Positions 20,014 to 30,173 of a stretch of 64,000 nt of DNA are shown piece after piece. Position numbers and translations under genes: made by a program. Position 1 is the stretch's first letter. Each line of letters begins with the position of its first letter. A model generated the notes under the pieces. It ran no database searches. It was not told the DNA's origin and worked only from the letters and a program-made list of their open reading frames with translations. Source of the DNA: Shewanella basaltis (GTDB taxonomy: Bacteria; Pseudomonadota; Gammaproteobacteria; Enterobacterales; Shewanellaceae); NCBI RefSeq assembly GCF_023283885.1, contig NZ_JAKILA010000004.1, forward strand, positions 1-64,000, in the 5' to 3' direction.

Positions 20014-22043
20014 TGTTTACCAAATTACTGATTGCTAACCGTGGTGAAATTGCCTGCCGTATTATTAAAACTGCGCAAACCATGGGTGTTCGCACCATCG
20101 CCCTATATTCTGATGCCGACAAAGATGCGCGCCATGTGGCCATGGCCGATGAGTCATTTTACTTAGGCGGCAGCGCCCCGGCCGATTCATATTTAAAAGC
20201 TGACTTGATTATTGAAATAGCTAAAAAATCGGGCGCAGAAGCCATCCACCCAGGTTACGGTTTTTTGTCAGAAAATGCCGAATTTGCTCGCAAATGTGAG
20301 CAAAATGGCATTGCATTTGTCGGCCCTGGTAGCGATGCCATTGATGCCATGGGCAGTAAAAGTGCCGCCAAAAAAATCATGTCAAACGCCAATGTGCCCT
20401 TAGTGCCCGGTTATCATGGCGACGATCAAAGTGATGCAACCCTAATGGCCGAAGCAAAAGCCGTTGGCTTTCCTTTACTGATTAAAGCGGCTTACGGCGG
20501 CGGGGGTAAAGGGATGCGTATCGTTGAAAACGAAAACGAAATACTTGAAGCCATTAAGTCTGCACGTCGTGAAGCCATCTCGTCATTTGGTAATGACAAG
20601 CTACTCATGGAGCGCTATTTACGCCAACCGCGTCATGTCGAATTACAAATATTTGCCGACACACATGGCAACGCCATTTATTTATCTGACCGGGACTGCT
20701 CTATTCAACGTCGCCATCAAAAAGTGGTTGAAGAAGCCCCCGCGCCAGGTTTGTCAGACGAGCTGCGTGCCCAAATGGGTAATGCTGCCGTGGCGGCTGC
20801 TAAGGCGATTGATTATGTTGGCGCAGGTACCGTTGAGTTTTTACTGGATACCGACAACAGCTTCTACTTCATGGAAATGAACACCCGTTTACAGGTGGAA
20901 CACCCTGTAACCGAAATGGTGACAGGCCAAGACCTGGTGAAATGGCAGTTAGTGGTCGCCAGTGGTGGTGAACTGCCGCTACGCCAAGATGAAGTGCGTA
21001 TCCATGGCCACTCGTTTGAAGTGCGAATTTACGCTGAAGATCCGCAAAACGAATTTTTACCTGCCAGCGGTAAACTCAACTTTTTACGCGAACCAGAGCA
21101 AAATCGGCACGTACGGATTGATTCAGGCATTCGTGAAAACGATGTCATCAGTAACTTTTATGACCCCATGATTGCCAAACTAATAGTATGGGATGAGTCA
21201 CGCCCTCGCGCCCTGCAACGTTTAGTGCATGCGCTTGAGTCTTATCAAATTAGCGGCCTTAAACATAACATCGAGTTTTTAGCCAACATTGCCGAGCACC
21301 CCGCCTTTGCTGCTGCCGACTTCTGCACTGACTTTATTGAGCGCTTTGGCGACACCTTAATTGGTGATGCGGCCATTGAAGCCGATACCGCGTTAGCACT
21401 TGCAGGCCTGTTTCAAGTGCTGTCTCGCAAACAAGCGGCTAAAACATTGGCAATTAATAGCGCCGACCCTCACTCACCTTGGGGCTTGGTCAGCGGATTT
21501 AGACTTAATAGTTCAAGCGTACACCATGTGTCGCTGTTAACAGATACCGCAACGGTCACTCAACAGCATGATCTCGTTATTACCGCCGTGGGTGAACAAT
21601 ATCAATTATGCTTAAACGAGCAAGTGCTGAACCTAGCGGGTGAGCTTAAAGCAGACTTACTTTTAGCCGAAATTAATGGCCATAAAAGTAAAGTACCAGT
21701 GAGCCATCAAGGTGACGACTTTACGCTATTTTTGCCATCAGGCAGCTATCACTTTAAAGCCATATTGGCTCAAGTAGCTGAAGAGGTGGTAAACCATGCA
21801 GATAAGCTTAAGGCACCAATGAATGGCACTGTGGTGACGCATTTAGTGGAAGTGGGCGAGCAAGTTAAAGCAGGCCAAGGCTTATTAGTGATGGAAGCCA
21901 TGAAAATGGAATATACCATCGAAGCACCATATGACGGTGTGGTCAGCGAATTTTATTTCCAAAGCGGTGAGCTTGTCAGTGACGGGGCACAACTGTTAAA
22001 CGTTGAACCATTAGCCAGTGAAGCTCACGTCGAGGAAGCATAA
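20013..22043 (+). CDS. liuD: methylcrotonyl-CoA carboxylase biotin-containing subunit LiuD
   Basis: Alpha subunit with biotin carboxylase (residues 1-450: ATP-grasp motif AAYGGGGKGMRIV near 163, the EMNTRLQVEHPVTE signature near 288) and a C-terminal biotinyl domain (about 600-666) whose EAMKMEY motif puts the biotinyl lysine at K631. 676 residues, normal for the family. It is translationally coupled to liuC and touches liuE, with no gap. Confidence 0.94.
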   Translation: MFTKLLIANRGEIACRIIKTAQTMGVRTIALYSDADKDARHVAMADESFYLGGSAPADSYLKADLIIEIAKKSGAEAIHPGYGFLSENAEFARKCEQNGIAFVGPGSDAIDAMGSKSAAKKIMSNANVPLVPGYHGDDQSDATLMAEAKAVGFPLLIKAAYGGGGKGMRIVENENEILEAIKSARREAISSFGNDKLLMERYLRQPRHVELQIFADTHGNAIYLSDRDCSIQRRHQKVVEEAPAPGLSDELRAQMGNAAVAAAKAIDYVGAGTVEFLLDTDNSFYFMEMNTRLQVEHPVTEMVTGQDLVKWQLVVASGGELPLRQDEVRIHGHSFEVRIYAEDPQNEFLPASGKLNFLREPEQNRHVRIDSGIRENDVISNFYDPMIAKLIVWDESRPRALQRLVHALESYQISGLKHNIEFLANIAEHPAFAAADFCTDFIERFGDTLIGDAAIEADTALALAGLFQVLSRKQAAKTLAINSADPHSPWGLVSGFRLNSSSVHHVSLLTDTATVTQQHDLVITAVGEQYQLCLNEQVLNLAGELKADLLLAEINGHKSKVPVSHQGDDFTLFLPSGSYHFKAILAQVAEEVVNHADKLKAPMNGTVVTHLVEVGEQVKAGQGLLVMEAMKMEYTIEAPYDGVVSEFYFQSGELVSDGAQLLNVEPLASEAHVEEA

Positions 22044-22934
22044 ATGTTACCGACAAAAGTCAGCATTTTTGAAGTCGGTGCCCGTGACGGCCTACAAAAC
22101 GAAGTACCGGTGACCACGGCCGACAAACTCACGCTTATCACCCAACTTAGCGATGCTGGTGTTAAGCGTATTGAAGCGGGCAGCTTTGTGTCACCTAAAT
22201 GGGTGCCACAAATGGCCGACTCTGATGTGGTATTACAGCAACTAAAACGCCAAACGGGTGTGGTTTATAGCGCCTTAACCCCTAACCTGAAAGGGTTTGA
22301 ACTGGCGTTAGCGGCTGGCGCCGATGAAGTGGCTATTTTTGGCGCAGCCTCTGAAAGCTTTAGCCAGAAGAATATTAACTGCTCAATTGATGAGTCAATC
22401 GAGCGCTTTGTACCACTAATGGAAGCCGCCAAACAGCATGGAGTCGCTGTGCGCGGCTACGTGTCTTGTGTGCTCGGTTGCCCATACGAAGGCGACATTG
22501 CGGTGAGTGACGTCGCAAGAGTATCTGAAATCCTTTATAAAATGGGCTGTTACGAAATTTCATTAGGCGACACCATAGGTGTTGGCACGCCCACTAAAGC
22601 AAGGCAAATGCTTGACGCTGTCGCCAAAGTGGTGCCAATAGACAAGTTAGCTTTGCATTTTCACGACACATACGGCCAAGCCTTAGCCAACATACTGGCG
22701 TGCCTTGATACCGGCATCAGCGTGTTTGATACCTCGGTTGCTGGTTTAGGCGGTTGTCCTTATGCCAAAGGTGCGTCGGGCAACCTTGCCACTGAAGATT
22801 TAGTTTTCATGCTCCATGGCATGGGGATTGATACCGGTATTGACCTCACTAAGCTTGCGCTTGCAGGCGATACCATTAGCCGCGTGTTGGGGCGCACTAA
22901 TGGGTCTAAAGTGGCAAATGCAATCAGAACATAA
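22044..22934 (+). CDS. liuE: hydroxymethylglutaryl-CoA lyase LiuE
   Basis: Cleaves HMG-CoA into acetyl-CoA and acetoacetate, the last leucine-specific step. 296 residues of TIM-barrel type with [11 protein letters not shown] near residue 10, the [13 protein letters not shown] segment near 175 and the catalytic-cysteine signature [17 protein letters not shown] near 233. Starts directly after the liuD stop. Confidence 0.94.
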   Translation: MLPTKVSIFEVGARDGLQNEVPVTTADKLTLITQLSDAGVKRIEAGSFVSPKWVPQMADSDVVLQQLKRQTGVVYSALTPNLKGFELALAAGADEVAIFGAASESFSQKNINCSIDESIERFVPLMEAAKQHGVAVRGYVSCVLGCPYEGDIAVSDVARVSEILYKMGCYEISLGDTIGVGTPTKARQMLDAVAKVVPIDKLALHFHDTYGQALANILACLDTGISVFDTSVAGLGGCPYAKGASGNLATEDLVFMLHGMGIDTGIDLTKLALAGDTISRVLGRTNGSKVANAIRT

Positions 22935-23000
22935 TCACATATACTCACAGGGGTGAGGCAAAACACTCCCCCTTGTGAACATAACAATAAGGACAACAAG

Positions 23001-23705
23001 ATGGCAGGATTCAATAAAGTCGTCCATAGCTATGACGAAGCACTAGCAGGACTGAGTGACGACATGACCATTATGGTCGGCGGATTTGGTTTGTGTGGTA
23101 TTCCTGAAGGGTTAATTAACCACATGGTTAAATTGGGTGTAAAAGGCTTAACCGCCATTTCAAACAATGCTGGTGTTGATGATTTTGGTTTAGGTTTGTT
23201 ACTTAAACAGCATCAAATTTCGACCATGATAGCCTCGTATGTTGGCGAAAACGCCACCTTTGAACAACAAATGTTGTCTGGTGAGCTTAATGTCATACTC
23301 ACGCCACAAGGCACATTGGCCGAAAAAATTCGCGCTGGCGGCGCAGGCATACCGGCATTTTTTACCGCAACAGGTTACGGCACACCCATTGCTGACGGCA
23401 AAGAAACCCGTGAAATTAAAGGTCGTCACTACGTATTAGAAGAATCATTAACAGCAGACTTTGCCTTAGTTCGCGCCTGGAAAGCCGACACCATGGGTAA
23501 TTTGGTATTTAGAAAAACCGCCGCTAACTTCAATCCAATGATGGCCACCGCAGGTAAAATTACCGTGGTTGAAGCTGAAGAGATTGTTGAGCCAGGTGAG
23601 CTCGACCCAAACCATATTCATACACCGGGTATTTATGTTGATCGCGTTATCAAAGCCAGCTTTGAGAAACGCATTGAGCAACGCACCGTCAAAGCGGCGA
23701 AATAA
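23001..23705 (+). CDS. atoD: 3-oxoacid CoA-transferase subunit A
   Basis: Alpha subunit of succinyl-CoA:acetoacetate (3-oxoacid) CoA-transferase, which activates the acetoacetate made by LiuE. 234 residues from the ATG at 23001 (AAGGAC upstream); an extension to 22953 has no family similarity. The glycine-rich motif [13 protein letters not shown] lies near residue 25. Its partner follows after 13 bp. The symbol scoA is equally used for this gene. Confidence 0.9.
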   Translation: MAGFNKVVHSYDEALAGLSDDMTIMVGGFGLCGIPEGLINHMVKLGVKGLTAISNNAGVDDFGLGLLLKQHQISTMIASYVGENATFEQQMLSGELNVILTPQGTLAEKIRAGGAGIPAFFTATGYGTPIADGKETREIKGRHYVLEESLTADFALVRAWKADTMGNLVFRKTAANFNPMMATAGKITVVEAEEIVEPGELDPNHIHTPGIYVDRVIKASFEKRIEQRTVKAAK

Positions 23706-23718
23706 GGGAGACAACACC

Positions 23719-24375
23719 ATGGCACTGACCAGAGAACAACTCGCCCAGCGCGTAGCAAAAGAATTACAAGACGGTTTTTATGTCAACCTTGGTATCGGCA
23801 TTCCAACCCTTGTGGCCAACTATATTCCACAAGGCATGCAAGTGATGCTGCAATCTGAAAACGGTTTACTCGGCATGGGCGAGTTTCCGAGTGAAGAAAA
23901 CATTGATGCCGATCTTATCAACGCAGGCAAACAAACCGTCACCGCGGTTGCTGGCGCGTCATTCTTTTCATCAGCAGAAAGTTTTGCGATGATCCGTGGC
24001 GGCCACGTCGATCTTACCGTACTAGGCGCATTTGAAGTCGATGTTAACGGATCTATCGCCTCGTGGATGATCCCAGGTAAACTGATTAAAGGTATGGGCG
24101 GCGCAATGGATTTAGTCGCTGGGGCTGACAATATTATTGTCACCATGATGCATGCAGACAAACACGGTAATTCAAAATTATTATCTCAATGTGAACTGCC
24201 ATTAACCGGTTATGGCTGTATTAAGCGGGTCATGACCGATTTAGCCTTTATGGAAATTAAAGATGGCGCATTCCATCTTTTAGAGCGCGCACCTGGCGTA
24301 TCAGTTGAAGAGATCGTCACAAAAACAGCCGGTAAGCTAGTGGTACCAGATCATGTACCCGAAATGACGTTTTAA
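23719..24375 (+). CDS. atoA: 3-oxoacid CoA-transferase subunit B
   Basis: Beta subunit of the acetoacetate CoA-transferase. 218 residues from the ATG at 23719 (AAGGGAG upstream). The catalytic glutamate lies in QSENGLLGMG near residue 48. A longer in-frame reading from 23569 would overlap the alpha subunit by 137 bp and has no family similarity. It ends the liu-ato operon and is followed by a strong terminator. Confidence 0.91.
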   Translation: MALTREQLAQRVAKELQDGFYVNLGIGIPTLVANYIPQGMQVMLQSENGLLGMGEFPSEENIDADLINAGKQTVTAVAGASFFSSAESFAMIRGGHVDLTVLGAFEVDVNGSIASWMIPGKLIKGMGGAMDLVAGADNIIVTMMHADKHGNSKLLSQCELPLTGYGCIKRVMTDLAFMEIKDGAFHLLERAPGVSVEEIVTKTAGKLVVPDHVPEMTF

Positions 24376-24396
24376 GGTTTGCTTATCAAAATCAAT

Positions 24397-24420
24397 AAAG
24401 CCCGGTTTTTACCGGGCTTT
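24397..24420. terminator. bidirectional terminator, liu-ato operon / usp gene
   Basis: AAAGCCCGGT-TTTT-ACCGGGCTTT hairpin between convergent genes. Confidence 0.88.
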
Positions 24421-24429
24421 ATGTTATCG

Positions 24430-25287
24430 TTAGTCTTGTGCTGGAATAACCAATACATTACTGCGCATCCGGCTTAAAATAGCTTCTGCTGTATTACCAA
24501 TAATTCGCCCTAACAAGCCTTGACGCTGCCTTGCACCGACCACAAAGTATTGACTTTTTAAGCGGCAGGCTAATTCAAATAAACACAATTCAGGCTCACC
24601 AGTAATGATGTGCATACAATCGGCATCTACGCCTATCTCAGCAATTTTTTGTTTATGCTCCGCATACGCTTTTTTCACCAAGGCATTGATATCAAGTATA
24701 TCCATATCGCGTACAATTTGCGGAATTCTGAGTACGTAAGCGACATGCAGCTTTGTGCCAGTTGCTTTAGCAAACTGCTTACCATGGGCAATAACGGCAT
24801 CATTAAGGCGCTGTTTTGCAGGATTACTGGTACCCAAGTCAATTGAAATTAACGTCGTGTTGCCGTTATTAAGCGGATTGTTAGTGAGCAACAACAAGGG
24901 CACTGTTGTATGGCGAATAAGCTGCCAGTCGGTCGGTAAATAATGCTCTGCATGGTGCACCGCTTTAACCATCAAATCAAAACCATGACGCTGAGCATGG
25001 CTGCAAGCATGTTCAAAAAGGTATTTACTCCAAATCACATGTAATGGCACATCTTCAGCATCGAGGCTATCTAAATGAGCTTGTAATTGTATTTCGCGTT
25101 GAGTCATCAAGGCTTTTTGTGCAACGCCCGCCAACCTAGGATTGTCCCGGTCGGCACCACTTAAATAAGCATAAGTATAAGCAAACACTTCGGCCTGCTT
25201 ATTTAATTGCTTCGCTAACGCTAACCCATGAGCAACAGCATCTGTGTGCGCGCTTTCCATTTGAGCAATAACAAACATTTTGTTCAT
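24430..25287 (-). CDS. tandem-domain universal stress protein
   Basis: A 285-residue protein made of two UspA-like domains (about 1-140 and 141-285). The second ends with the nucleotide-binding-type stretch VGARQRQGLLGRIIGNTAEAILSR followed by SNVLVIPA, as in UspA/UspE proteins. The start follows AAGGAG. It faces the liu operon across a shared terminator and is divergent from a cation/proton antiporter. Resemblance is nearest to UspE-type tandem proteins, but the domain length is shorter (E. coli UspE is 316 residues). Confidence 0.8.
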   Translation of the reverse strand: MNKMFVIAQMESAHTDAVAHGLALAKQLNKQAEVFAYTYAYLSGADRDNPRLAGVAQKALMTQREIQLQAHLDSLDAEDVPLHVIWSKYLFEHACSHAQRHGFDLMVKAVHHAEHYLPTDWQLIRHTTVPLLLLTNNPLNNGNTTLISIDLGTSNPAKQRLNDAVIAHGKQFAKATGTKLHVAYVLRIPQIVRDMDILDINALVKKAYAEHKQKIAEIGVDADCMHIITGEPELCLFELACRLKSQYFVVGARQRQGLLGRIIGNTAEAILSRMRSNVLVIPAQD

Positions 25288-25554
25288 TTAAATCTCCTTT
25301 ATGGGACGTGTTAATGATTCATTGATACCCTAAACACATTTACAGGTACTTATCGCATTATCATCTCACTAAAAACGCATCAAAACGGCTTTTATATTCC
25401 CGAAATACATTGTCTAAAAACGTGAGCCAGTAACTATCTTTAGCTTAGCCAATAGCGTAAGTTTGTGCATAAATATCGGTATAAAAATTGATCAACATCA
25501 AGTTTGTTAGATCAAAATAATCAAATACATATTGCCCAACTTAAGGAAAATGAG

Positions 25555-26748
25555 ATGGCAATAGACAGCTTTGTAATAGCACTGTTTCTCATTCTGGTGA
25601 GCGGTCGTTTATTAGGTGAGTTAAGTGCACGATTAGGATTTCCAAGCGTGGTTGGCGAAGTGACCGCAGGGATTATTATTGGCCCATCGCTGCTCAATTG
25701 GGTTACACCGCACAGCACCTTAGCCCTCATTGCCGAATTAGGCGTAATATTGCTGCTATTTGATATTGGCTGTGAAACCTCAATAAAACGTTTGGCTCAT
25801 TCTGGTCACAAAGCAATGAGTGTCGCGTTACTCGGCATCGGGATCCCGTTAGTGACTTGCGGTATTGCCAGCATGTATTGGCTGTCTATCCCGCCCTTTA
25901 CTGCACTTTTTTTTGGCTGCGCCCTTACAGCAACCAGCATTGGCATTTCAATGCGGGTATTAAGTTTAAACAATCAAACGCAAAGCATTGCAGGTCACAT
26001 CATTCTTGGTGCTGCCGTAATCGACGATATTGTTGGCGTCATTTTATTAAGCATACTGTTTAATTTTGCCTCATCGGGCGAGCTTGCTATAGGCTCAACC
26101 TTAATGTTACTTGCCATGATTGCCGTATTTATTATTCTTAGCCCGCCGTTAGTGAGAACCCTTATTTATTTAAGCCGCTGGTTACACCTTAAAGCCAGCA
26201 TTCCTGGCTATGAGATCATGGTCGTCATGGCGCTCATTTGTTTGTTTGCTTGGTTAGCCCACGGGTTTGGCACACCCGCCATTTTGGGCGGGTTTGCTGT
26301 CGGCATGGGCTTATCAAGGCAGTTCACCTCCCCTTTTAATCGCTATCTCAAAAACCCATTTGCCTTTACTCATAAACTCGAAGAGTCAGCCAAACCATTA
26401 GTGCAATTATTTAGCCCCATCTTTTTTGTGTATGTGGGGATTAGTCTTGATCTTGAACAACTCGATTTGAGCCTAATGGGAATGCTGTTATTACTAGGAT
26501 TAACCTTAATTGCGGTCGCGGCCAAGTTTGTTGCCGGCGTGGTAGCCAGTTCAAATTGGCAAGAAAGATGTATTGTCGGCTCGGCAATGGTCCCACGAGG
26601 TGAAGTGGGGTTAGTATTTGCCGAGATGGGCCGTCAACTTGGGGTTATTCACGCCAAAGAATTTGCGATTTTAGTGATGGTAATCGCCTTAACGACGCTT
26701 ATTGGGCCGCTCATGTTAAAACTGACGTTACATCAACAAACCCAATAA
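25555..26748 (+). CDS. CPA2-family cation:proton antiporter
   Basis: Membrane antiporter of the Kef/NapA group, 397 residues with about 12 hydrophobic segments. The paired acidic stretch AAVIDDIVGVILLS near residue 157 corresponds to the ion-binding motif of CPA2 antiporters, and VPRGEVGLVFAEMG near 343 is also conserved. The ATG at 25555 follows TTAAGGA; the in-frame extension to 25504 is unlikely. No RCK or TrkA_N domain is attached. The ion (Na or K) is not decidable from the sequence. Confidence 0.82.
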   Translation: MAIDSFVIALFLILVSGRLLGELSARLGFPSVVGEVTAGIIIGPSLLNWVTPHSTLALIAELGVILLLFDIGCETSIKRLAHSGHKAMSVALLGIGIPLVTCGIASMYWLSIPPFTALFFGCALTATSIGISMRVLSLNNQTQSIAGHIILGAAVIDDIVGVILLSILFNFASSGELAIGSTLMLLAMIAVFIILSPPLVRTLIYLSRWLHLKASIPGYEIMVVMALICLFAWLAHGFGTPAILGGFAVGMGLSRQFTSPFNRYLKNPFAFTHKLEESAKPLVQLFSPIFFVYVGISLDLEQLDLSLMGMLLLLGLTLIAVAAKFVAGVVASSNWQERCIVGSAMVPRGEVGLVFAEMGRQLGVIHAKEFAILVMVIALTTLIGPLMLKLTLHQQTQ

Positions 26749-27303
26749 ACTGCCTAGTGGTTGCAGTATATGATCGCTTTGGTTGATGAGCGGTTACACA
26801 GCATGAATTGTAGTTTGGTAGCGGGTATACCTTTGACCTTATAAGACAGCCACTTCATTGCTTTTATCTAACCTTGTCATCCCAATATTAAGTAATGTTG
26901 TGCAGAAATTGCATCAGTGTCTTGATTAAAAAATACCTAATTGTTGTAAATCGCTACCTTGATATTTGACGCCACGTTTTACAATAGCGGCATAAGTAAA
27001 ATATAACGACCTCATTTCCACCATTAACTTCTCTAATATTTATTAATGATATAAAAAATTCGATGCCTACTGTTGTGTATTGATACATTTTTGATCTTTT
27101 ACAAATGAATATCAGTATGAATATCCACAGTTAACCAATCGTGACATTAACCAATAACAAAATAGTTTACGTTAACGTAAAAATAATGCTGAGTTTTTAC
27201 TCGAAATTGGGTATGTTAGGTGATTAACAAAACAAACATCGGACCAGTGACGGTTACGTTGGTCACTCAAACCGTAAAGCAATAACTAACCAAGGAATGA
27301 CTT
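26749..27303. other. 555-bp non-coding leader region
   Basis: AT-rich DNA upstream of the acyl-CoA dehydrogenase gene. Apart from the LiuR-type palindrome at 27166 I see no repeat element, RNA gene or credible frame in it. Confidence 0.5.
27166..27181. promoter_or_regulatory. LiuR-type operator before the large acyl-CoA dehydrogenase
   Basis: TTTACGTTAACGTAAA is a perfect 16-bp palindrome 122 bp upstream of the gene at 27304. It matches the sites before liuR (15702) and etfB (34051), which links this dehydrogenase to the liu regulon. Confidence 0.72.
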
Positions 27304-29094
27304 ATGCCTATCTACCAAGCTCCTTTACGTGATTACCAATTCATTTTGTCTGAATTGCTGAACATCTATCAACAAACTGATTTACGCGGTTTTGATGAAA
27401 TAGATGCAGATCTCACTGACGCGATTTTGCAAGGCGTTGCAGACTTCACTACCGACATTATGCTACCAATCAATGCCAGCGGTGATTTAGAGGGATGTAA
27501 ATTGGTCGATGGAAAAGTCATAACGCCAAGTGGTTTTAAGCAAGCATACAAACAATATGTTGAAGATGGTTGGGCCACATTAACCTGCGACCCAGAATAC
27601 GGCGGCCAAGGTTTACCTGAAGTTATCGGCACTTTTGCTACCGAAATGAAAACAGCAACCAACATGGCATTTGCGATGTACCCAGGGTTAACGCATGGTG
27701 CATATTCAGCAATTCATGTACATGGGAGTGATGCACTAAAACAAAAGTACCTTGCGAAATTAGTCAGCGGCGAATGGACAGGTACCATGAACTTAACCGA
27801 GTCTCATGCCGGAACCGATTTAGCCTTACTTCGCACCAAAGCCGTTGCAGTTAGCGATGGCTTATATGCCATTAGTGGTGAAAAAATCTTTATCTCATCT
27901 GGCGACCATGACTTAGCAGAAAACATCATTCATTTAGTCTTAGCGCGTTTACCTGATGCGCCAGAAGGTGTTAAAGGGATTTCGTTATTTGCGGTACCTA
28001 AATTTTTAGTCAATGCCGATGGCAGCTTAGGTGAGGCCAACACACTAAGCGCAACAGGGCTTGAGCATAAAATGGGGATTCACGGTAACTCGACCTGTGT
28101 AATGCATTTTGACGGCGCAATAGGTGAACTCGTTGGCGCGCCACATCAAGGTTTAAAAGCCATGTTTACGATGATGAACCAAGCCCGTTTAGGTGTCGGT
28201 ATTCAAGGTTTAGGTGTATCAGACATAGCCTACCAAAATGCATTAGTTTATGCCAAAGAGCGTATTCAAGGCCGTGCATTAAGCGGTGTCAAACAGCCAG
28301 ATCAAGCGGCTGACTCATTATTAGTACATGGCGATGTACGTCGAATGCTGCTGTCACAAAAATCGTTCAATGAAGGGACTCGCGCGCTAATGGGGCAACA
28401 AGCATTATGGCTTGATGAAGCAGAGCGTCATAGCGACCCAGTTAAAGCCAAACAAGCCTCGGCGTTAGCCGCACTGTTTACGCCAATCGTTAAAGGCTTT
28501 GTTACTGATCAAGGTTTCAAAGCCTGTGTCGATGCCCAGCAAGTATACGGTGGCCATGGCTATATTAACGAATGGGGCATGGAGCAGTTTGTGCGTGATA
28601 TTCGTATCGCCATGATTTACGAAGGCACCAACGGTGTGCAGGCGCTCGATTTAGTCGGTCGCAAGTTGCTTGGTGATAAAGGCGCTGCATTAACCATTTG
28701 GTCTGGCATGGTCAAAGCACTCGTGCAGCAACATGCAACAAATGATGCGATGAAGCCTTATCTTGCTGGGTTAATGGATGCGGCGGGCGATCTTGAAAAA
28801 GCCACCGGGTTTATTGTGCAAGCAGCCAGCAAGGATCCCGATCTCATTGGTGCTGCGTCAATGGCCTACATGCAGTTATTTGGTATTACCGCCCTCGCTT
28901 GGATGTGGACCCGCGTTGCAGCAACGTCATTAGCCGCATTAGAAGCTGGTGCTGAAGAGACAAGCTTTTACCAAGCTAAACTTAAAACCGCACAGTTCTT
29001 TATGAGCTATTGGGGTAGCCAAACTCGAAGCTTACGCAAACAAATTGAGGCAAGCAGTGCCGATATTATTGGTTTCGCTGATGCTGATTTTTAA
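27304..29094 (+). CDS. large (DmdC-like) acyl-CoA dehydrogenase
   Basis: FAD acyl-CoA dehydrogenase of the roughly 600-residue class, resembling 3-methylmercaptopropionyl-CoA dehydrogenase (DmdC)-type proteins. 596 residues: N-terminal helical cap, GTMNLTESHAGTDLALLRTKA near 160-180, the EKIFISSGDHD segment near 195, and the C-terminal GGHGYINEWGMEQFVRDIRIAMIYEGTNG near 418, followed by an extra helical domain to the end. The ATG has AAGGAATG upstream. The LiuR-type site suggests a role in acyl-CoA oxidation with ETF as acceptor. The true substrate is unknown; DMSP-related activity is not implied. Confidence 0.85.
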   Translation: MPIYQAPLRDYQFILSELLNIYQQTDLRGFDEIDADLTDAILQGVADFTTDIMLPINASGDLEGCKLVDGKVITPSGFKQAYKQYVEDGWATLTCDPEYGGQGLPEVIGTFATEMKTATNMAFAMYPGLTHGAYSAIHVHGSDALKQKYLAKLVSGEWTGTMNLTESHAGTDLALLRTKAVAVSDGLYAISGEKIFISSGDHDLAENIIHLVLARLPDAPEGVKGISLFAVPKFLVNADGSLGEANTLSATGLEHKMGIHGNSTCVMHFDGAIGELVGAPHQGLKAMFTMMNQARLGVGIQGLGVSDIAYQNALVYAKERIQGRALSGVKQPDQAADSLLVHGDVRRMLLSQKSFNEGTRALMGQQALWLDEAERHSDPVKAKQASALAALFTPIVKGFVTDQGFKACVDAQQVYGGHGYINEWGMEQFVRDIRIAMIYEGTNGVQALDLVGRKLLGDKGAALTIWSGMVKALVQQHATNDAMKPYLAGLMDAAGDLEKATGFIVQAASKDPDLIGAASMAYMQLFGITALAWMWTRVAATSLAALEAGAEETSFYQAKLKTAQFFMSYWGSQTRSLRKQIEASSADIIGFADADF

Positions 29095-29105
29095 TCGTTA
29101 GATGT

Positions 29106-29142
29106 AAAAAAGCCGCGTTCATTTCATGACGCGGCTTTTTTT
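29106..29142. terminator. bidirectional terminator, acyl-CoA dehydrogenase / tdk
   Basis: AAAAAAGCCGCG and CGCGGCTTTTTTT arms around a 12-nt loop between convergent genes. Confidence 0.87.
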
Positions 29143-29173
29143 AAGTTGATTAACTAGGTTATAGCATTGGGTA

Positions 29174-29752
29174 TTAATCCCACAAAAACTCTCTAAAATG
29201 CTTACGACACACTGACTCGTAGCTTTCATTACCACCAATAGCAACCTGCTCACCTTCGCGCATTGGTTTGCCTTCGTGGTCCAGTCTTACCACCATATTG
29301 GCTTTACGACCACAATGACAAATGGTCTTAAGCTCAACTAATTTGTCAGCCCAGGCCAATAAATATTGGCTACCTGGAAACAGTTCACCTTGGAAATCAT
29401 TGCGCAGCCCATAGCACAACACGGGAATGTCCATATTATCGACCACATGTGTTAACTGACGAACCTGCTCTTTACTCAAAAACTGACTTTCATCCACCAG
29501 CACACAGTGAATTTTTTGTTCTGCATGGGATGCTGAAATTAATTCGATTAAGTTATCATCATCCTTAAAAACCTGCGCGTCCGTTTCAATCCCGATACGA
29601 GATGACACTTTACCGACACCATAACGATTATCTATCGATGCCGTCATCACTAAGGTATGCATACCACGCTCACGGTAATTATAAGAAGACTGCAGTAATG
29701 AGGTTGATTTACCGGCATTCATTGCCGAATAATAAAAGTACAGTTGCGCCAA
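29174..29752 (-). CDS. tdk: thymidine kinase
   Basis: Phosphorylates thymidine to dTMP in salvage. 192 residues, type II kinase: P-loop [13 protein letters not shown] near residue 9, catalytic region [12 protein letters not shown] near 87, lasso segment with Cys pairs CHCGRKA near 145-149 and a C-terminal C-x2-H (CRKH) for zinc. Single gene. Confidence 0.95.
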   Translation of the reverse strand: MAQLYFYYSAMNAGKSTSLLQSSYNYRERGMHTLVMTASIDNRYGVGKVSSRIGIETDAQVFKDDDNLIELISASHAEQKIHCVLVDESQFLSKEQVRQLTHVVDNMDIPVLCYGLRNDFQGELFPGSQYLLAWADKLVELKTICHCGRKANMVVRLDHEGKPMREGEQVAIGGNESYESVCRKHFREFLWD

Positions 29753-29805
29753 AATTTAGTGTCCTAATCGTTGGTCAGTTTATGCCGCTTATAGTAACTG
29801 GTTTG

Positions 29806-29860
29806 ATGCCAATCCGCATTAGAATGTGCTCTTTTAGCGAAATTATCAGTGTGACATTCG
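29806..29860. repeat. R3 repeat fragment
   Basis: Contains CCAATCCGCATTAGAATGTG and the following TTTTAGCGAAA-TTATCAGTG blocks, which are shared with the longer R3 copies at 49.1-49.4 kb (inverted) and 51.58-51.70 kb. Only the outer end of the element is recognisable here. Confidence 0.6.
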
Positions 29861-29883
29861 CCACAATCAAAGCATAGAGCGCT

Positions 29884-30071
29884 CGGTAACTGCTCCTGCG
29901 TTACTCTACCTCCTGCATCCATGCAGTCGTCGGTAACTGCTCCTGCGTTACTCTACCTCCTGCATCCATGCAGTCGTCGGTAACTGCTCCTGCGTTACTC
30001 TATCTCCTGCATCCATGCAGTCGTCGGTAACTGCTCCTGCGTTACTCTATCTCCTGCATCCATACAGTTCT
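29884..30071. repeat. four tandem copies of a 47-bp repeat
   Basis: Units start at 29884, 29931, 29978 and 30025, with no spacers. Each contains two dyads: GTAAC-N9-GTTAC, and CTGCAT-CC-ATGCAG, which would make a hairpin. Units 1 and 2 are identical; 3 and 4 share a C-to-T change (CTATCTCC), and unit 4 decays at its end. The array lies between tdk and the nhaC terminator. Confidence 0.9.
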
Positions 30072-30085
30072 GTATCAAGAAAACG

Positions 30086-30121
30086 AGCAAAAAAATGCCG
30101 TATTCGTGATGAATACGGCAT
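30086..30121 (-). terminator. terminator after nhaC
   Basis: ATGCCGTATTC/GAATACGGCAT arms with a 5-nt loop, followed on the minus strand by a run of seven T. Confidence 0.85.
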
Positions 30122-30173
30122 GTTTAATCGCGATACCGTTACCGGTATTGCTGGCATGATTTAGCGATAAAAG

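Noticed and set aside
27304-29094. DMSP demethylation pathway gene dmdC
   Set aside because: The protein resembles DmdC-type dehydrogenases, but no dmdA, B or D is in the window and the LiuR-type operator points to branched-chain or propionate metabolism.
29884-30071. CRISPR array
   Set aside because: The 47-bp units follow each other without spacers, and no cas gene is nearby.
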